Shown here in pieces: positions 9,720-18,468 of a stretch of 64,000 bases of DNA. Both the position numbers and the translations under genes were made by a program. Position 1 is the stretch's first letter; each line of letters starts with the position of its first letter. Source of the stretch: Chloroflexus islandicus (GTDB lineage: Bacteria > Chloroflexota > Chloroflexia > Chloroflexales > Chloroflexaceae); the NCBI RefSeq assembly GCF_001650695.1, contig NZ_LWQS01000093.1:62001-126000 (forward strand), given 5' to 3'. The notes under the pieces were generated by a model, which had not been told where the DNA came from, made no database searches, and saw nothing but the letters and a program-made list of their open reading frames with translations.

Positions 9720-10151
9720 ATGAACGCGAATTCATGGCTCTTGTGGGCGCTGCTCTCGGCAGCCTTCGCTGCGTTAACGACCATTTTTGCTAAAATCGGC
9801 ATTCAGGGGATTGATTCCGATCTGGCGACGCTGATCCGCACCGTCGTGATTGTGGCGGTGTTGGCGGTTTTCGTCTGGCTGACCGGCAAATGGAGCAACC
9901 CCTTCGCGCTGAGTCCGAAAACGTGGGGCTTCTTGGTACTCTCGGCGCTAGCCACCGGCGCGTCGTGGGTCTGTTACTTTCGCGCCCTCCAACTGGGTGA
10001 CGCGGCTAAAGTTGCGCCGATCGACAAGCTGAGCGTGGTATTGGTGGCGCTCTTCGCCTTTCTGTTCCTCGCCGAACGCCCTTCGTTGCAGGAATGGATC
10101 GGGATTGCGATGGTCGGCGCCGGGGTGGTGGTGATCGCGCTCAAAGTATGA
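9720..10151 (+). CDS. Single-domain EamA/DMT-type small transporter
   Basis: A 143-residue membrane protein with about five hydrophobic helices, equal to one EamA domain; normal DMT exporters have two. The end (LFAFLFLAERPSLQEWIGIAMVGAGVVVI, here split across the E-R turn) is the usual last pair of helices of the domain. Half-length members are a known family of likely dimeric transporters, so this is probably intact. AAAGGA lies about 10 bases upstream. Its substrate is unknown. Confidence 0.8.
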   Translation: MNANSWLLWALLSAAFAALTTIFAKIGIQGIDSDLATLIRTVVIVAVLAVFVWLTGKWSNPFALSPKTWGFLVLSALATGASWVCYFRALQLGDAAKVAPIDKLSVVLVALFAFLFLAERPSLQEWIGIAMVGAGVVVIALKV

Positions 10152-10672
10152 CGGACGTAGCGCCGGACGGCTGTCCGGCTCCGCAACGACGCTGTAGAGC
10201 CGGACGGCTGTCCGGCTCCGCAAAGAGACGCAGAGATATGTTGGATGATCTGCTGCGCTGTCTTAACCCTCCCCTCCCCCGCTGGGGGAGGGGCCGGGGA
10301 TGGGGGCCGCACACACAGGCACAAAGCACGCAAAGACGCAGAGGGGGTAAAACGCAAAGGACGCAAAGGACGCAGAGGGGTTTTGGATTAGGATCATCCT
10401 CGGCGTCCTCCGCGTCCTCTGCGGTAAAAGACCCCCTCCCCCAGCGGGGGAGGGGCCGGGGATGGGGGCCGCACACACAGGCACAAAGCACGCAAAGACG
10501 CAGAGGGGGTAAAACGCAAAGGCGCAAAGGACGCAAAGGACGCAAAGGGGGTTTGGATTAGGATCATCCTCGGCGTCCTCTGCGTCCTCTGCGGTAAAAA
10601 ACACCCCCTCCCCCAGCGGGGGAGGGGCTAGGGGTGGGGGCATCATAATTCTGTTCTTGACCTGAGGCGCCA
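10152..10672. repeat. Palindromic and tandem repeat mosaic
   Basis: No gene. Two 25-base copies (10162-10186 and 10199-10223) of a palindrome, GCCGGAC-GGCT-GTCCGGC, follow the EamA stop and may terminate it. Then come two copies of a roughly 162-base unit (about 10268-10429 and 10430-10600), made of a CCTCCCCC/GGGGGAGG palindrome, a G-rich tract, CGCAAAGGA-type short repeats and GGATTAGGATCATCC. A third partial copy (about 10602-10642) abuts the next gene. Open frames on both strands here are repeat artefacts. Confidence 0.8.
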
Positions 10673-12472
10673 ATGCAACTTATCTTGCCGCTCAGCACCA
10701 GTGAAGTGCTCTTGTTAGCGATTGCGTTTACCGGCCTTAGCCTCATCATCAGCGGCTGGATCCGCGCTGATCTCGCCGCATTGCTGGTCTTGATCGCGCT
10801 AGGTGTAACTCGTGTACTCACCCCGCAAGAGGCGCTAAGCGGGTTTAGCAACTCGGCGGTGATTACCATCATTGGGTTGTCGGTAATCACCGCCGCGCTC
10901 GAACAAACCGGCGTGGTGAAATGGGCCGCCAACCGCCTCGCCGCGCTCAGCGGCGGCAACGAAACGCGGGTGATCGCGGTGTTTATGCTTGCGGGGGCGT
11001 TATTATCGCTCGTGATGAACAACATCGCCGCCGGCGCCGTCTTGCTGCCTGCCGCCGTGCGGGTGGCCCGCCAGATCGGCGTGCCGGCCTCGAAGATTCT
11101 GATGCCGCTCTCGTATGGCACATTGTTGGGGGGCATGGCCACGCTCTTCACCACCGCCAATATCATTCTCAGCGGCAACCTTGTCGCTCAAGGTCAAGCC
11201 GGCCTCACCATGGCCAATTTTCTCTTGTCTGGCGGGCCGATGGTACTGACTGGTCTGTTATACATGCTCCTGATTGGGCGCAAACTACTGCCGGCCCGCG
11301 AGACGGTCGCCAGCACCGCCGTGCCCGCCGTCGATCTGCGCAGCATCTACCGGCTCGACGAACGGCTTTGGGAGGTGCGGGTCACCCCTGCCGCCGCCGG
11401 CAAAACGATTGCCGAAGCGGCGATTAGCGCCACGACCGGCACGACGGTCTTGGCCATCTGGCGCGATCCGGAAGCAATCCTGAATCCGGCGCCAGATACG
11501 CCGCTGCGAGCCAGTGACGTGCTGCTAATTTTAGGACGTGAAGACCGGGTGCGCCAATTGGCCGGGGCCGGGTTTGCCATTGGGCGCAACGGAACTTCCG
11601 GCGAAGGATTGGACTTGCCGATTGAGCTGGCCGAAGTGGTGGTTGCACCCCGCGCTCCTTTCATCGGCCAAACCCTGCAACAACTCCGTTTCCGCACCAA
11701 ATTTGGCCTCACCGTCGTTGCGCTCTGGCGCGAAGGGCGCAGCTACCGCACCAATGTCGGCACAATGCCGCTCGCCGCTGGCGATGCGTTACTTATGACC
11801 GGGCCGGCAGCGCGCGTGCGCCAACTGGCCGACGAACCCGGCTTTATCGTGCTCCACACCCCGGCCAGCGAGGTCGAAACCGGACGGCAAGCGGTGATAG
11901 CGGTGGCGATTACGGCCATCGCGCTCTTCGTCGCCGCCACCGGCTGGGTCGCCACTGCCGAGGCCATGCTGGCCGGCGCAGCGGCGTTGGTCTTGACCGG
12001 CTGCATCACCATGGACGACGCCTACCGCGCGATTGAATGGCGGGTTGTTACCCTCATCGCCGGGTTGCTGCCGATTGGCACTGCCCTCGTCACAACCGGG
12101 CTGGGCACAAAAGCCGGCGCTCTGCTCACCGGCAGTCTCGTCGCCTACGGGCCGCTCGCCCTCATCACCGGCCTCTTCTTAGCAACCGTCCTGCTTACCC
12201 AACTCGTCGGCGGCCAAGTCGCCTCGCTCATCATTGGGCCAATCGCGGTCAGCGCCGCGATCAGCGCCCATGTCAACCCGCAAGCAGTCGCGGTGGCGGT
12301 TTCCATGGCCTGCTCGGTCGCTTTCCTCACCCCAATTGCTCATCCAGTCAACGTCCTCATGATGGGGCCGGGCAACTACCGCTTCAGCGACTTCTTCCGC
12401 GCCGGTATCGGCCAAACCATCGTCTGCCTGCTCACCCTGCTGGTGGTGATGCCACTAGTCTGGCAATTGTAG
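10673..12472 (+). CDS. SLC13/DASS-type permease with two RCK_C (TrkA-C) domains
   Basis: A 599-residue transporter. Residues about 1-210 form the first membrane half, with the family's loop VMNNIAAGAVLLP and TLLGGMATLFTTANIILSG. Two RCK_C-like domains follow in the middle loop (about 222-300 and 320-395), both with the V-x-A-x-W-R-(D/E) core. The second membrane half (about 400-599) ends in a typical SVAFLTPIAHPVN loop. Relatives carry di- or tricarboxylates, sulfate or other anions with sodium; the RCK_C domains probably sense a ligand. A weak GAGG precedes the ATG, just after the repeat block. Confidence 0.85.
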   Translation: MQLILPLSTSEVLLLAIAFTGLSLIISGWIRADLAALLVLIALGVTRVLTPQEALSGFSNSAVITIIGLSVITAALEQTGVVKWAANRLAALSGGNETRVIAVFMLAGALLSLVMNNIAAGAVLLPAAVRVARQIGVPASKILMPLSYGTLLGGMATLFTTANIILSGNLVAQGQAGLTMANFLLSGGPMVLTGLLYMLLIGRKLLPARETVASTAVPAVDLRSIYRLDERLWEVRVTPAAAGKTIAEAAISATTGTTVLAIWRDPEAILNPAPDTPLRASDVLLILGREDRVRQLAGAGFAIGRNGTSGEGLDLPIELAEVVVAPRAPFIGQTLQQLRFRTKFGLTVVALWREGRSYRTNVGTMPLAAGDALLMTGPAARVRQLADEPGFIVLHTPASEVETGRQAVIAVAITAIALFVAATGWVATAEAMLAGAAALVLTGCITMDDAYRAIEWRVVTLIAGLLPIGTALVTTGLGTKAGALLTGSLVAYGPLALITGLFLATVLLTQLVGGQVASLIIGPIAVSAAISAHVNPQAVAVAVSMACSVAFLTPIAHPVNVLMMGPGNYRFSDFFRAGIGQTIVCLLTLLVVMPLVWQL

Positions 12473-12650
12473 CGTTGCCGGAAAGATGAGAAGTTTCCTA
12501 GCGAACAATTGTTGACACCGCGATTCGCACGGTGATAGGGTGATCTTGCCTCGCGGCAGTAGGTTGCGCCGGGCAATCAATGGCGATTGCGCGGATCGCG
12601 AGGCATGCAACGAGGCGCATTGGCTACACTCATTCGCAAGGAGAGCTCTT

Positions 12651-13178
12651 ATGACAGCGGAAGTTCGCAGCATTGTGGGCGTCTACCCGACGATGGAAGC
12701 GGCGGAAGGTGCGATCCACCTGTTGAGTGACGCGAAGTTTCCGATTGATCGCGTATCAGTGCTTGCGCAGAACCTGCAAAGCGAGAAGCAGGTGCATGGC
12801 TTTGTGACGACTGGTGACGTGGCCAAGACCGGCGCAGGCGTCGGCGCTTGGACGGGCGGTATCTTTGGGTTGTTGTTCGGGGCGGCTTTTCTGTGGGTGC
12901 CGGGGTTTGGCCCGCTGATCGTCGCCGGCCCGTTGTCGGCAGCCTTGCTTGGCGGCCTTGAAGGGGCGCTGGCTGGCGCCGCCGGTGGCGGATTGTTGGG
13001 AGCATTGACGGGTTGGGGCATCGCGAAGGAACACATTCTGAAATACGAAGAGGCGATTAAGGCCGGCCAGTATGTGCTGGTCGTGCATGGCAGCGCCGAA
13101 GAGGTGGCGCGGGCGCGCGAGCTGCTGGAAGCACACGGTGCCGGCACAGTGACCCAACATAGTGAAGCGGCGGCGTAG
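12651..13178 (+). CDS. General stress protein 17M-like, with glycine-rich hydrophobic centre
   Basis: A 175-residue protein. The N-terminal 50 residues (IVGVYPTMEAAEGAIHLL, FPIDRVSVLAQ) match the heat-induced stress protein YflT/17M domain. The centre (about 60-125) is Gly/Ala-rich and hydrophobic and could form a membrane hairpin. The C-terminus (YVLVVHGSAEEVARARELLE) resembles the end of the same alpha/beta fold. The ATG at 12651 is chosen because AAGGAGAG lies 5 bases upstream; a longer frame to 12540 lacks a site. Role in stress is known only by family name. Confidence 0.75.
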   Translation: MTAEVRSIVGVYPTMEAAEGAIHLLSDAKFPIDRVSVLAQNLQSEKQVHGFVTTGDVAKTGAGVGAWTGGIFGLLFGAAFLWVPGFGPLIVAGPLSAALLGGLEGALAGAAGGGLLGALTGWGIAKEHILKYEEAIKAGQYVLVVHGSAEEVARARELLEAHGAGTVTQHSEAAA

Positions 13179-13552
13179 ACGCAAAGCGAGCAGAGACGCA
13201 GAGGCTTTAAACGCAAAGACGCAGCGATCGCAAAGGGGCGCAGGGGAATGAGATGAGCGCTATACCCTCACCCCCTTCCCCTCTCCCGCTAGTGCAGGAG
13301 AGGGGCGATCATTCCTTCCGGCTGAGCGCATGCCTGTGCTGGTGATGCAGCGGCTCCCCCTCTCCCGCCGTCAGGTGGGAGAGGGGGCCGGGGGGTGAGG
13401 GCCAGCAGCCCGCGCAGCGGGCTTCGTAACCCTAGCCCGGCCCTTTAGGGCCGGGTGCTGGACAGATGTTCTGTCCGCCCTTGAATCGCAGCGGGGGAGG
13501 GGCCGGGGGTGGGGGCGTCATGTAAGATTGTAGAAGGGCCAGATCGATGTAC
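13179..13552. repeat. Cluster of short palindromes and GC-rich repeats
   Basis: No gene. The block holds CGCAAAG/GACGCAGAG short repeats like those at 10152-10672, C- and G-rich arms (CTCTCCCGC, GGGAGAGGG) and several perfect hairpins: AGCCCGC/GCGGGCT (about 13407-13423), CCCGGCCCT-TT-AGGGCCGGG (13436-13455) and GGACAGA-TGT-TCTGTCC (13460-13476). It ends in another GGGGGAGGGGCCGGGGG tract. It lies between convergent genes and probably also serves as terminator. Confidence 0.75.
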
Positions 13553-14521
13553 TCACACCCCCTCTACCGGCGCTGGGATTTGGGCGAGAATGCGTTCGAG
13601 GATCGCGGTCGCAGTTTGCCCGCGCAGCCGCGCTTCGGCGGTCAGGATCAGACGATGGTTGAGAGCCGGCGCCACCATCGCCTTCACATCATCAGGCAGC
13701 ACAAAGCTCCTCCCGGCCATCGCCGCCCGCGCCTGCGCCAGATGGGCCAAAGCCAGCGAACCGCGCGGGCTAGCGCCTAATTCAATGTCGGGATGATCGC
13801 GAGTGGCGCGGGCAATCGCCACCAGATACTGGCGCACCGGCGGGCTGATTGCGACGCTGCGCACCGCTTCTTGCAAGCTGCGCACCGTCTCGGCGGCTAC
13901 CACTGGCGGCTGTGCGGCAACCGCACTCGGCGCCAACGAGCGCTGCACAATCTCCTCTTCCTCAGCCGCGCTCGGATACCCCATCGCCACCTTGATCAAG
14001 AACCGGTCGAGTTGCGCCTCCGGCAGCGGGAAGGTGCCTTCCAGCTCAATCGGATTCTGCGTGGCGATGACCAGAAACGGACGCGGCAGCGGGCGCGTCT
14101 CGCCGTCGATCGAAACTGTCCGCTCTTGCATGGCTTCGAGCAGCGCGCTTTGGGTGCGCGGCGTCGCCCGGTTGATTTCATCGGTCAATACGATCTGGGC
14201 AAAGATCGGGCCGGGCCGAAACTGAAACTCGCCCAACTTTTGGTTATAGAACGAGAGACCGGTCACATCAGAGGGTAACAGGTCGGGGGTGAACTGGATG
14301 CGCTGAAAGGTGCAGCCGAGCGCGCCGGCCAACGCCCGCGCCAGCGTCGTCTTGCCGGTGCCGGGCACGTCTTCAAGCAAAACATGCCCTTCACAGAGCA
14401 GCGCTGCCAGCAACAGGTCAATAATCGCTTCCTTGCCGACGATGATCTGGCCAATCCGCGCGCGAATGGCGGTTGCAACCCGGTGAATCTCGGCAATGGC
14501 GGTTTCCGAAACGGTGGACAC
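13553..14521 (-). CDS. MoxR family AAA+ ATPase
   Basis: A 322-residue ATPase. Walker A is DVPGTGKTTL (residues 51-60), Walker B is LTDEINRA, sensor 1 is VIATQNPIE and the family signature EGTFPLPEAQLDRF follows. MoxR proteins act as chaperone-like ATPases that help assemble or activate protein complexes, often with a VWA-domain partner encoded next door. None is visible here. The start is GTG (14519-14521), with AAGGAG 7 bases upstream; no ATG fits. It is the first gene transcribed leftwards from a repeat-containing spacer. Confidence 0.88.
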   Translation of the reverse strand: MSTVSETAIAEIHRVATAIRARIGQIIVGKEAIIDLLLAALLCEGHVLLEDVPGTGKTTLARALAGALGCTFQRIQFTPDLLPSDVTGLSFYNQKLGEFQFRPGPIFAQIVLTDEINRATPRTQSALLEAMQERTVSIDGETRPLPRPFLVIATQNPIELEGTFPLPEAQLDRFLIKVAMGYPSAAEEEEIVQRSLAPSAVAAQPPVVAAETVRSLQEAVRSVAISPPVRQYLVAIARATRDHPDIELGASPRGSLALAHLAQARAAMAGRSFVLPDDVKAMVAPALNHRLILTAEARLRGQTATAILERILAQIPAPVEGV

Positions 14522-14600
14522 GATGCAACTCCTTGCCGGTCAAAGGCTCTCAATGGTATCGTACCACGATACCAGCATCGCCGGTGCATCGGTTGATATG

Positions 14601-14686
14601 GAATGCGGCAGTGCAACTGCCACCCCTCTCAATGCGTCCATACCGCCCAATTATGGAGTGCGGCAGTTGGACTGCCGCACTCCACA
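14601..14686. repeat. 86-base dispersed repeat, copy A
   Basis: Identical, as read by eye, to 16308-16393 in the same orientation. It begins GAATGCGGCAGTGCAACTGC and ends with a perfect 13-base stem, GGAGTGCGGCAGT-TGG-ACTGCCGCACTCC. The two copies bracket the secreted-protein gene between them. Confidence 0.85.
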
Positions 14687-14757
14687 TGTTCACTGCCGCC
14701 AGTGATTGCTGGAACACAAGGTGCAGCAAACCGCCCACCAGCGACGTTACCCCCATA

Positions 14758-16149
14758 TCAAGGCCGCGCCATCAGCAGATAGTACCCCTCACTCCCGCCA
14801 TTGCTGGTTGCAAACACCGGATTGCCCACCGTCACCAAGGCGCGCGTGTTAGCGGTGTTCGGCGTCACATTCACCGCCAGCACCAGCCGGTCATTGGTAA
14901 GCGCCGCCGCGATTGCCGGCGAACTCCCCGCCGTCGCCCCCGGCGCAGCCAGCGCCGTCCACAGCCGGCGTTGGCCGAAGTCAGGACTAACCACTAACGC
15001 AAACGGCTCGCCCAATTCGTAATTGCCGAGGGTCTGGCCAAAGAGTTGCATCGCGCTGCGCCCTTGCAGACAGCAAGCGGTATCGCCCACAACCAGCAGC
15101 GTCCCGTCAGCCGCCGCCGCCAACGCCCGGATCGTGATCGAATTGCCTTTGCCATCACTCAGGCGCGTGAGCAGCCACTGCCCGCGCAGCAGCGCGCCGG
15201 TCGCCGGATCGAACCGGCCATACCACGCCAACGATTTTGCGCCGCTGAGATTGAACGGGTTGTTGAATTGGTCAAATGTGATCAACTCGCTCGCGCTCAG
15301 CACACGGCTCAGATCGGCAGGATCACGGCCAAAGATGGAATTGCCGCCATCGGTGAAGCCGGCGAAATAGAGCATGCTATCCGCCCCCAGCGCCAGACGC
15401 CGTCCTTCGCTATCGGCAGTTAGATTCGCGCCCTTGACAGCCGCAGCGCTAAAGCCGTAGCGCTGCCACGCTACACTGCCATCAGTGAGACGGTAGGCGC
15501 GCAGAAAGGCCACTTTCAGATCAGAAGCCGCTTGGGTATAGCCCGTGGCAACCAGCAGCCCGTTCGCCGCATCGAGCGCAATATCGGCGACCGCAGTACA
15601 CGCCACGGCAATCGCCAACGGCGCACCGCCGGCTGGCGGATAGACCAGCACCGTTCGATCGGCGGCTCGCAACGCCGCCACCCGGCCATCAGCGCCAATC
15701 GCACAACGCGCAATCGCACCCGGCGTCACCCGCCACCGCACTGTCGCCAGATCAGGTTCCAACACGATCACCCCGTCCGGCCCGCACGCGACGGCGCTGC
15801 CATCATCGGCTAACGCCGCATGGTTGAGTGTCGCAGCGACCCGCACCACCCTGCTGATCGTCCGCCCATCGGCGGCAATGTGGATCAACGCGCCAGCCCC
15901 GCCTCCCGGCACGATCGTCTCTGGCGCACCGGCCAGCGCCGGCACATTCCCGGCCAGCACCAATGCGCCAGTAGTGGCAAACCCAGCCGCAACCAGCGTA
16001 TCATCTTGCGCACTCCCCAGATAACCGGCCACCGTAGGCGACGGAGCCTGCACCAATGGCACCCACACCGTCACCGGGTTGGCTTGGGCTTGGACGTAAG
16101 CGAGTGTCACGACGAACAGCAAGGAGATAATGAGCAGAAATCGATGCAT
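14758..16149 (-). CDS. Secreted protein, probable beta-propeller
   Basis: A 463-residue protein with a clear signal peptide (HRFLLIISLLFVVTLAYVQA). The rest is made of short beta-rich units with recurring phrases such as LAALAPADGTL-like turns, LGADSMLYFAGFTDGG and AADGTLLVVGDT, as in SBBP/delta-60 type repeat propellers. I see no catalytic motif. The start at 16149 has AAGGTG upstream; an in-frame ATG at 16164 is possible. Two identical 86-base repeats lie just outside both ends of the gene. The function is unknown; surface or extracellular location is inferred. Confidence 0.65.
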   Translation of the reverse strand: MHRFLLIISLLFVVTLAYVQAQANPVTVWVPLVQAPSPTVAGYLGSAQDDTLVAAGFATTGALVLAGNVPALAGAPETIVPGGGAGALIHIAADGRTISRVVRVAATLNHAALADDGSAVACGPDGVIVLEPDLATVRWRVTPGAIARCAIGADGRVAALRAADRTVLVYPPAGGAPLAIAVACTAVADIALDAANGLLVATGYTQAASDLKVAFLRAYRLTDGSVAWQRYGFSAAAVKGANLTADSEGRRLALGADSMLYFAGFTDGGNSIFGRDPADLSRVLSASELITFDQFNNPFNLSGAKSLAWYGRFDPATGALLRGQWLLTRLSDGKGNSITIRALAAAADGTLLVVGDTACCLQGRSAMQLFGQTLGNYELGEPFALVVSPDFGQRRLWTALAAPGATAGSSPAIAAALTNDRLVLAVNVTPNTANTRALVTVGNPVFATSNGGSEGYYLLMARP

Positions 16150-16307
16150 CCCAAACACCTTCATATCATTGCGAGAGCGCGGCAGGCGATCACGCTGCCG
16201 TATCCCGCCCTAAGCAATCTGCTCCAAACGCGCAGTTCAACCCACACCGGTTAGCAACCTCTTGACCCAACGATACGTTCACGAATGCCCAGCATCGTCC
16301 CATGTTA

Positions 16308-16393
16308 GAATGCGGCAGTGCAACTGCCACCCCTCTCAATGCGTCCATACCGCCCAATTATGGAGTGCGGCAGTTGGACTGCCGCACTCCACA
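16308..16393. repeat. 86-base dispersed repeat, copy B
   Basis: Direct-orientation copy of 14601-14686, with the same 13-base terminal hairpin. It lies just downstream of the SCP-domain gene, where the hairpin could act as a terminator. Confidence 0.85.
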
Positions 16394-16423
16394 CAGGAGT
16401 CACGTCATATCAAGCGATAACGC

Positions 16424-17788
16424 TCACCACCCCGTCTGAAACTGCCACCGATAGGTAAACGGTCGTCCATCGTAGCTACCAGCCACCATCACCTCAATCG
16501 TCGCCCATGCCGGCAGGGGTTGCGCGGGCATGATCACGATCCCCTTATGGCCAACGGGTAAATCGGTCGAAACCGTATGCGGCAATGCCGCGCCGCCTAC
16601 CACCCTCAGCTCGGTTGCCGTAACTACCGGCGCATTGCCGAAGTAGCGCCAGTGCAGCGTGATCGGGTAGACGGTCGCCGGCACCCCTTGTTGGTTGGCC
16701 CCCGGATAACGCACCGGCCAGCCGGGATAATCGATCCCTTCGTTGAAATACGACAGTACATCGAGCGCCGCCGCACTCTGCCTGCCGCTGGCCGCCGTGT
16801 AGAACCCAAACCCGGTGCGCTGGAGCGTTGGATAGAGCATCCAGAGCCGGTGACCAACCGATCCCATCCAGCCATCAATCGCAGCGGCTGGTTGCCACGA
16901 AGCGCCTCCTCCTATCCACGCATTTCCTTTCTGCGCACAGATTTGCCCCGCTGGTGAGGCATACGGCAGCGCCGGGTTCTGGTCGTGGGTGAGGTGATTA
17001 TGTTCTGCCATATAGCGGGCGTGTTGCCAACAATTATCGCTCAGCGCCGCCTCTTCTTGCACCGGCGCCAAGCCGGCGAAGACCCGATAGGCATTGAGCC
17101 GATCTAGCCAATGGCTCGGCAATACCGGCGGCGGCGCAAATGCTTCACGGCCAAGCAAGCCCAGCAACACCACATCTGGCCCAAGCTGCGAATGCAACTC
17201 AAACCGCGCCCGCTCGAACCATTGCGTCAGCACCGTATCGCCCGACGAATTGGTCTCCATGCGCGGTTCGGTCAACGGCAAACCGAAGAGCGCCAGACTT
17301 TCCGCCTCGCTAAAGACGGGCTTGCTGTCAAAATCAAGCCCATGCGACTGCCAATAGCGCAAAAACGCATCGCAGACGAGATGCTGGGTTTCAGCGAAAT
17401 AGCGGCACCCGGCCTGTTGCGTCACCGGCGCTTTCGGTTCGTTTTGCCACGGCGTTCCCCGCCGTTGCAGCAGATCATCGCCTAACCGGCCCAGCAAGAC
17501 ATCGTATGGCCGCGCTTGTTCGGGATGGAGCTCGAAACGATTGCGCTCGAAGAGTTGGACAAGCCGCGCCCGCCCTTCGACCACTTGGGTAAAGGCGGGC
17601 GAGATCGGAAAGCCGAACACTGGCAACCCGCCGTTTTGCCGCCAATATTCGGCAAATCGGCCTTCAATGCAATCGGGCACTTCGGCAAAACAGATACGGG
17701 ATTGGGCCTGCGCGGGTTGCGCCGGCAACAACGCCAAGAGCATCACAACACTGGCGATCAGGTTGATCAGGCTGGGCCAACGCCACAT
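16424..17788 (-). CDS. Secreted CAP/SCP-domain protein with LGFP-like N-terminal repeats
   Basis: A 454-residue secreted protein with signal peptide ending near PAQPAQAQS. Residues about 30-240 contain two to three repeats built around FAEYWRQNGGLPVFGFPIS, the LGFP-like pattern common in Chloroflexi exported proteins. Residues about 245-370 form a CAP/SCP domain: LDRLNAYRVFAGLAPV, NCWQHARYMAEHNHLTH and GHRLWMLYPTLQRTGFG. The C-terminal 80 residues look like an immunoglobulin-like beta domain. GAGGAGG lies 5 bases before the ATG at 17788; the frame extends further upstream without support. CAP proteins often act at cell surfaces; the ligand is unknown. Confidence 0.82.
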   Translation of the reverse strand: MWRWPSLINLIASVVMLLALLPAQPAQAQSRICFAEVPDCIEGRFAEYWRQNGGLPVFGFPISPAFTQVVEGRARLVQLFERNRFELHPEQARPYDVLLGRLGDDLLQRRGTPWQNEPKAPVTQQAGCRYFAETQHLVCDAFLRYWQSHGLDFDSKPVFSEAESLALFGLPLTEPRMETNSSGDTVLTQWFERARFELHSQLGPDVVLLGLLGREAFAPPPVLPSHWLDRLNAYRVFAGLAPVQEEAALSDNCWQHARYMAEHNHLTHDQNPALPYASPAGQICAQKGNAWIGGGASWQPAAAIDGWMGSVGHRLWMLYPTLQRTGFGFYTAASGRQSAAALDVLSYFNEGIDYPGWPVRYPGANQQGVPATVYPITLHWRYFGNAPVVTATELRVVGGAALPHTVSTDLPVGHKGIVIMPAQPLPAWATIEVMVAGSYDGRPFTYRWQFQTGW

Positions 17789-17848
17789 TGCAGCCTCCTC
17801 ACAACACACGCAACCGGCAAAGATACTGGCTATTGTACCAACCCAATA

Positions 17849-17878
17849 TTGGCAGAACCAGCCTGACTTTGGTATGAT
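17849..17878 (+). promoter_or_regulatory. Candidate promoter for dps
   Basis: TTGGCA (17849-17854) and an extended -10, TGGTATGAT with TATGAT at 17873-17878, are separated by 18 bases. It lies about 95 bases before the dps start, in the spacer between two divergent genes. Confidence 0.5.
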
Positions 17879-17972
17879 GTAAGTACCGTGATGACGCCCT
17901 CGCCTGCGATCATCGCTGTTCCCAGCCGCATCGGAGCGGTCTGGCAAGGATGGCACGACAAGGAGGGAACCA

Positions 17973-18464
17973 ATGACTCAGACCACGGAATTTACCACCC
18001 GGATCGATTTGCCGCTTGAGCGGCGACGGTCGCTGATTACGATGCTCAACCAGCAACTGGCTGATACGTTCGATCTCATGAGCCAGACCAAGCAGGCCCA
18101 CTGGAATGTCAAGGGGCCGCATTTCATGGAGTTGCACGAACTGTTTGACGAGTTGGCCGGACACCTGAACGGGTTTGTCGATGCGATCGCCGAGCGGGTG
18201 ACGGCACTTGGCGGCACAGCCATGGGCACCGTGCGCCTCGCCGCGGCAGCATCGCGCCTGCCGGAATATCCCACCGACATCACCGACGGCATGGCCCACG
18301 TGGCGGCGTTGGCCGACCGCTTTGCCGCCTACGGCAAGACCACGCGCCAAGCGATTGATTTCGCCGCCGAAATGGGCGATCAGGCAACCGCCGATCTGAT
18401 GACCGAGGTCGCCCGCACCATTGACAAGGATCTCTGGTTCCTCGAAGCCCATTTGCAGGGATAG
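17973..18464 (+). CDS. dps: Dps family ferritin-like DNA-protection protein
   Basis: A 163-residue four-helix-bundle protein of usual Dps length. The ferroxidase signature is present: HWNVKGPHFMELHELFDEL with its His, Asp and Glu ligands, followed by DAIAERVTALGG. Dps forms a dodecamer that stores iron oxidised by peroxide, protecting DNA. AAGGAGG lies about 7 bases before the ATG. A promoter-like sequence is at 17849-17878. The lipoprotein gene downstream begins 5 bases after its stop. Confidence 0.92.
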   Translation: MTQTTEFTTRIDLPLERRRSLITMLNQQLADTFDLMSQTKQAHWNVKGPHFMELHELFDELAGHLNGFVDAIAERVTALGGTAMGTVRLAAAASRLPEYPTDITDGMAHVAALADRFAAYGKTTRQAIDFAAEMGDQATADLMTEVARTIDKDLWFLEAHLQG

Positions 18465-18468
18465 CACT

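Noticed and set aside
10094-10673. Several open frames of 90-155 residues on both strands
   Set aside because: They run through the palindromic tandem repeats and encode low-complexity Arg/Leu/Cys-rich sequence.
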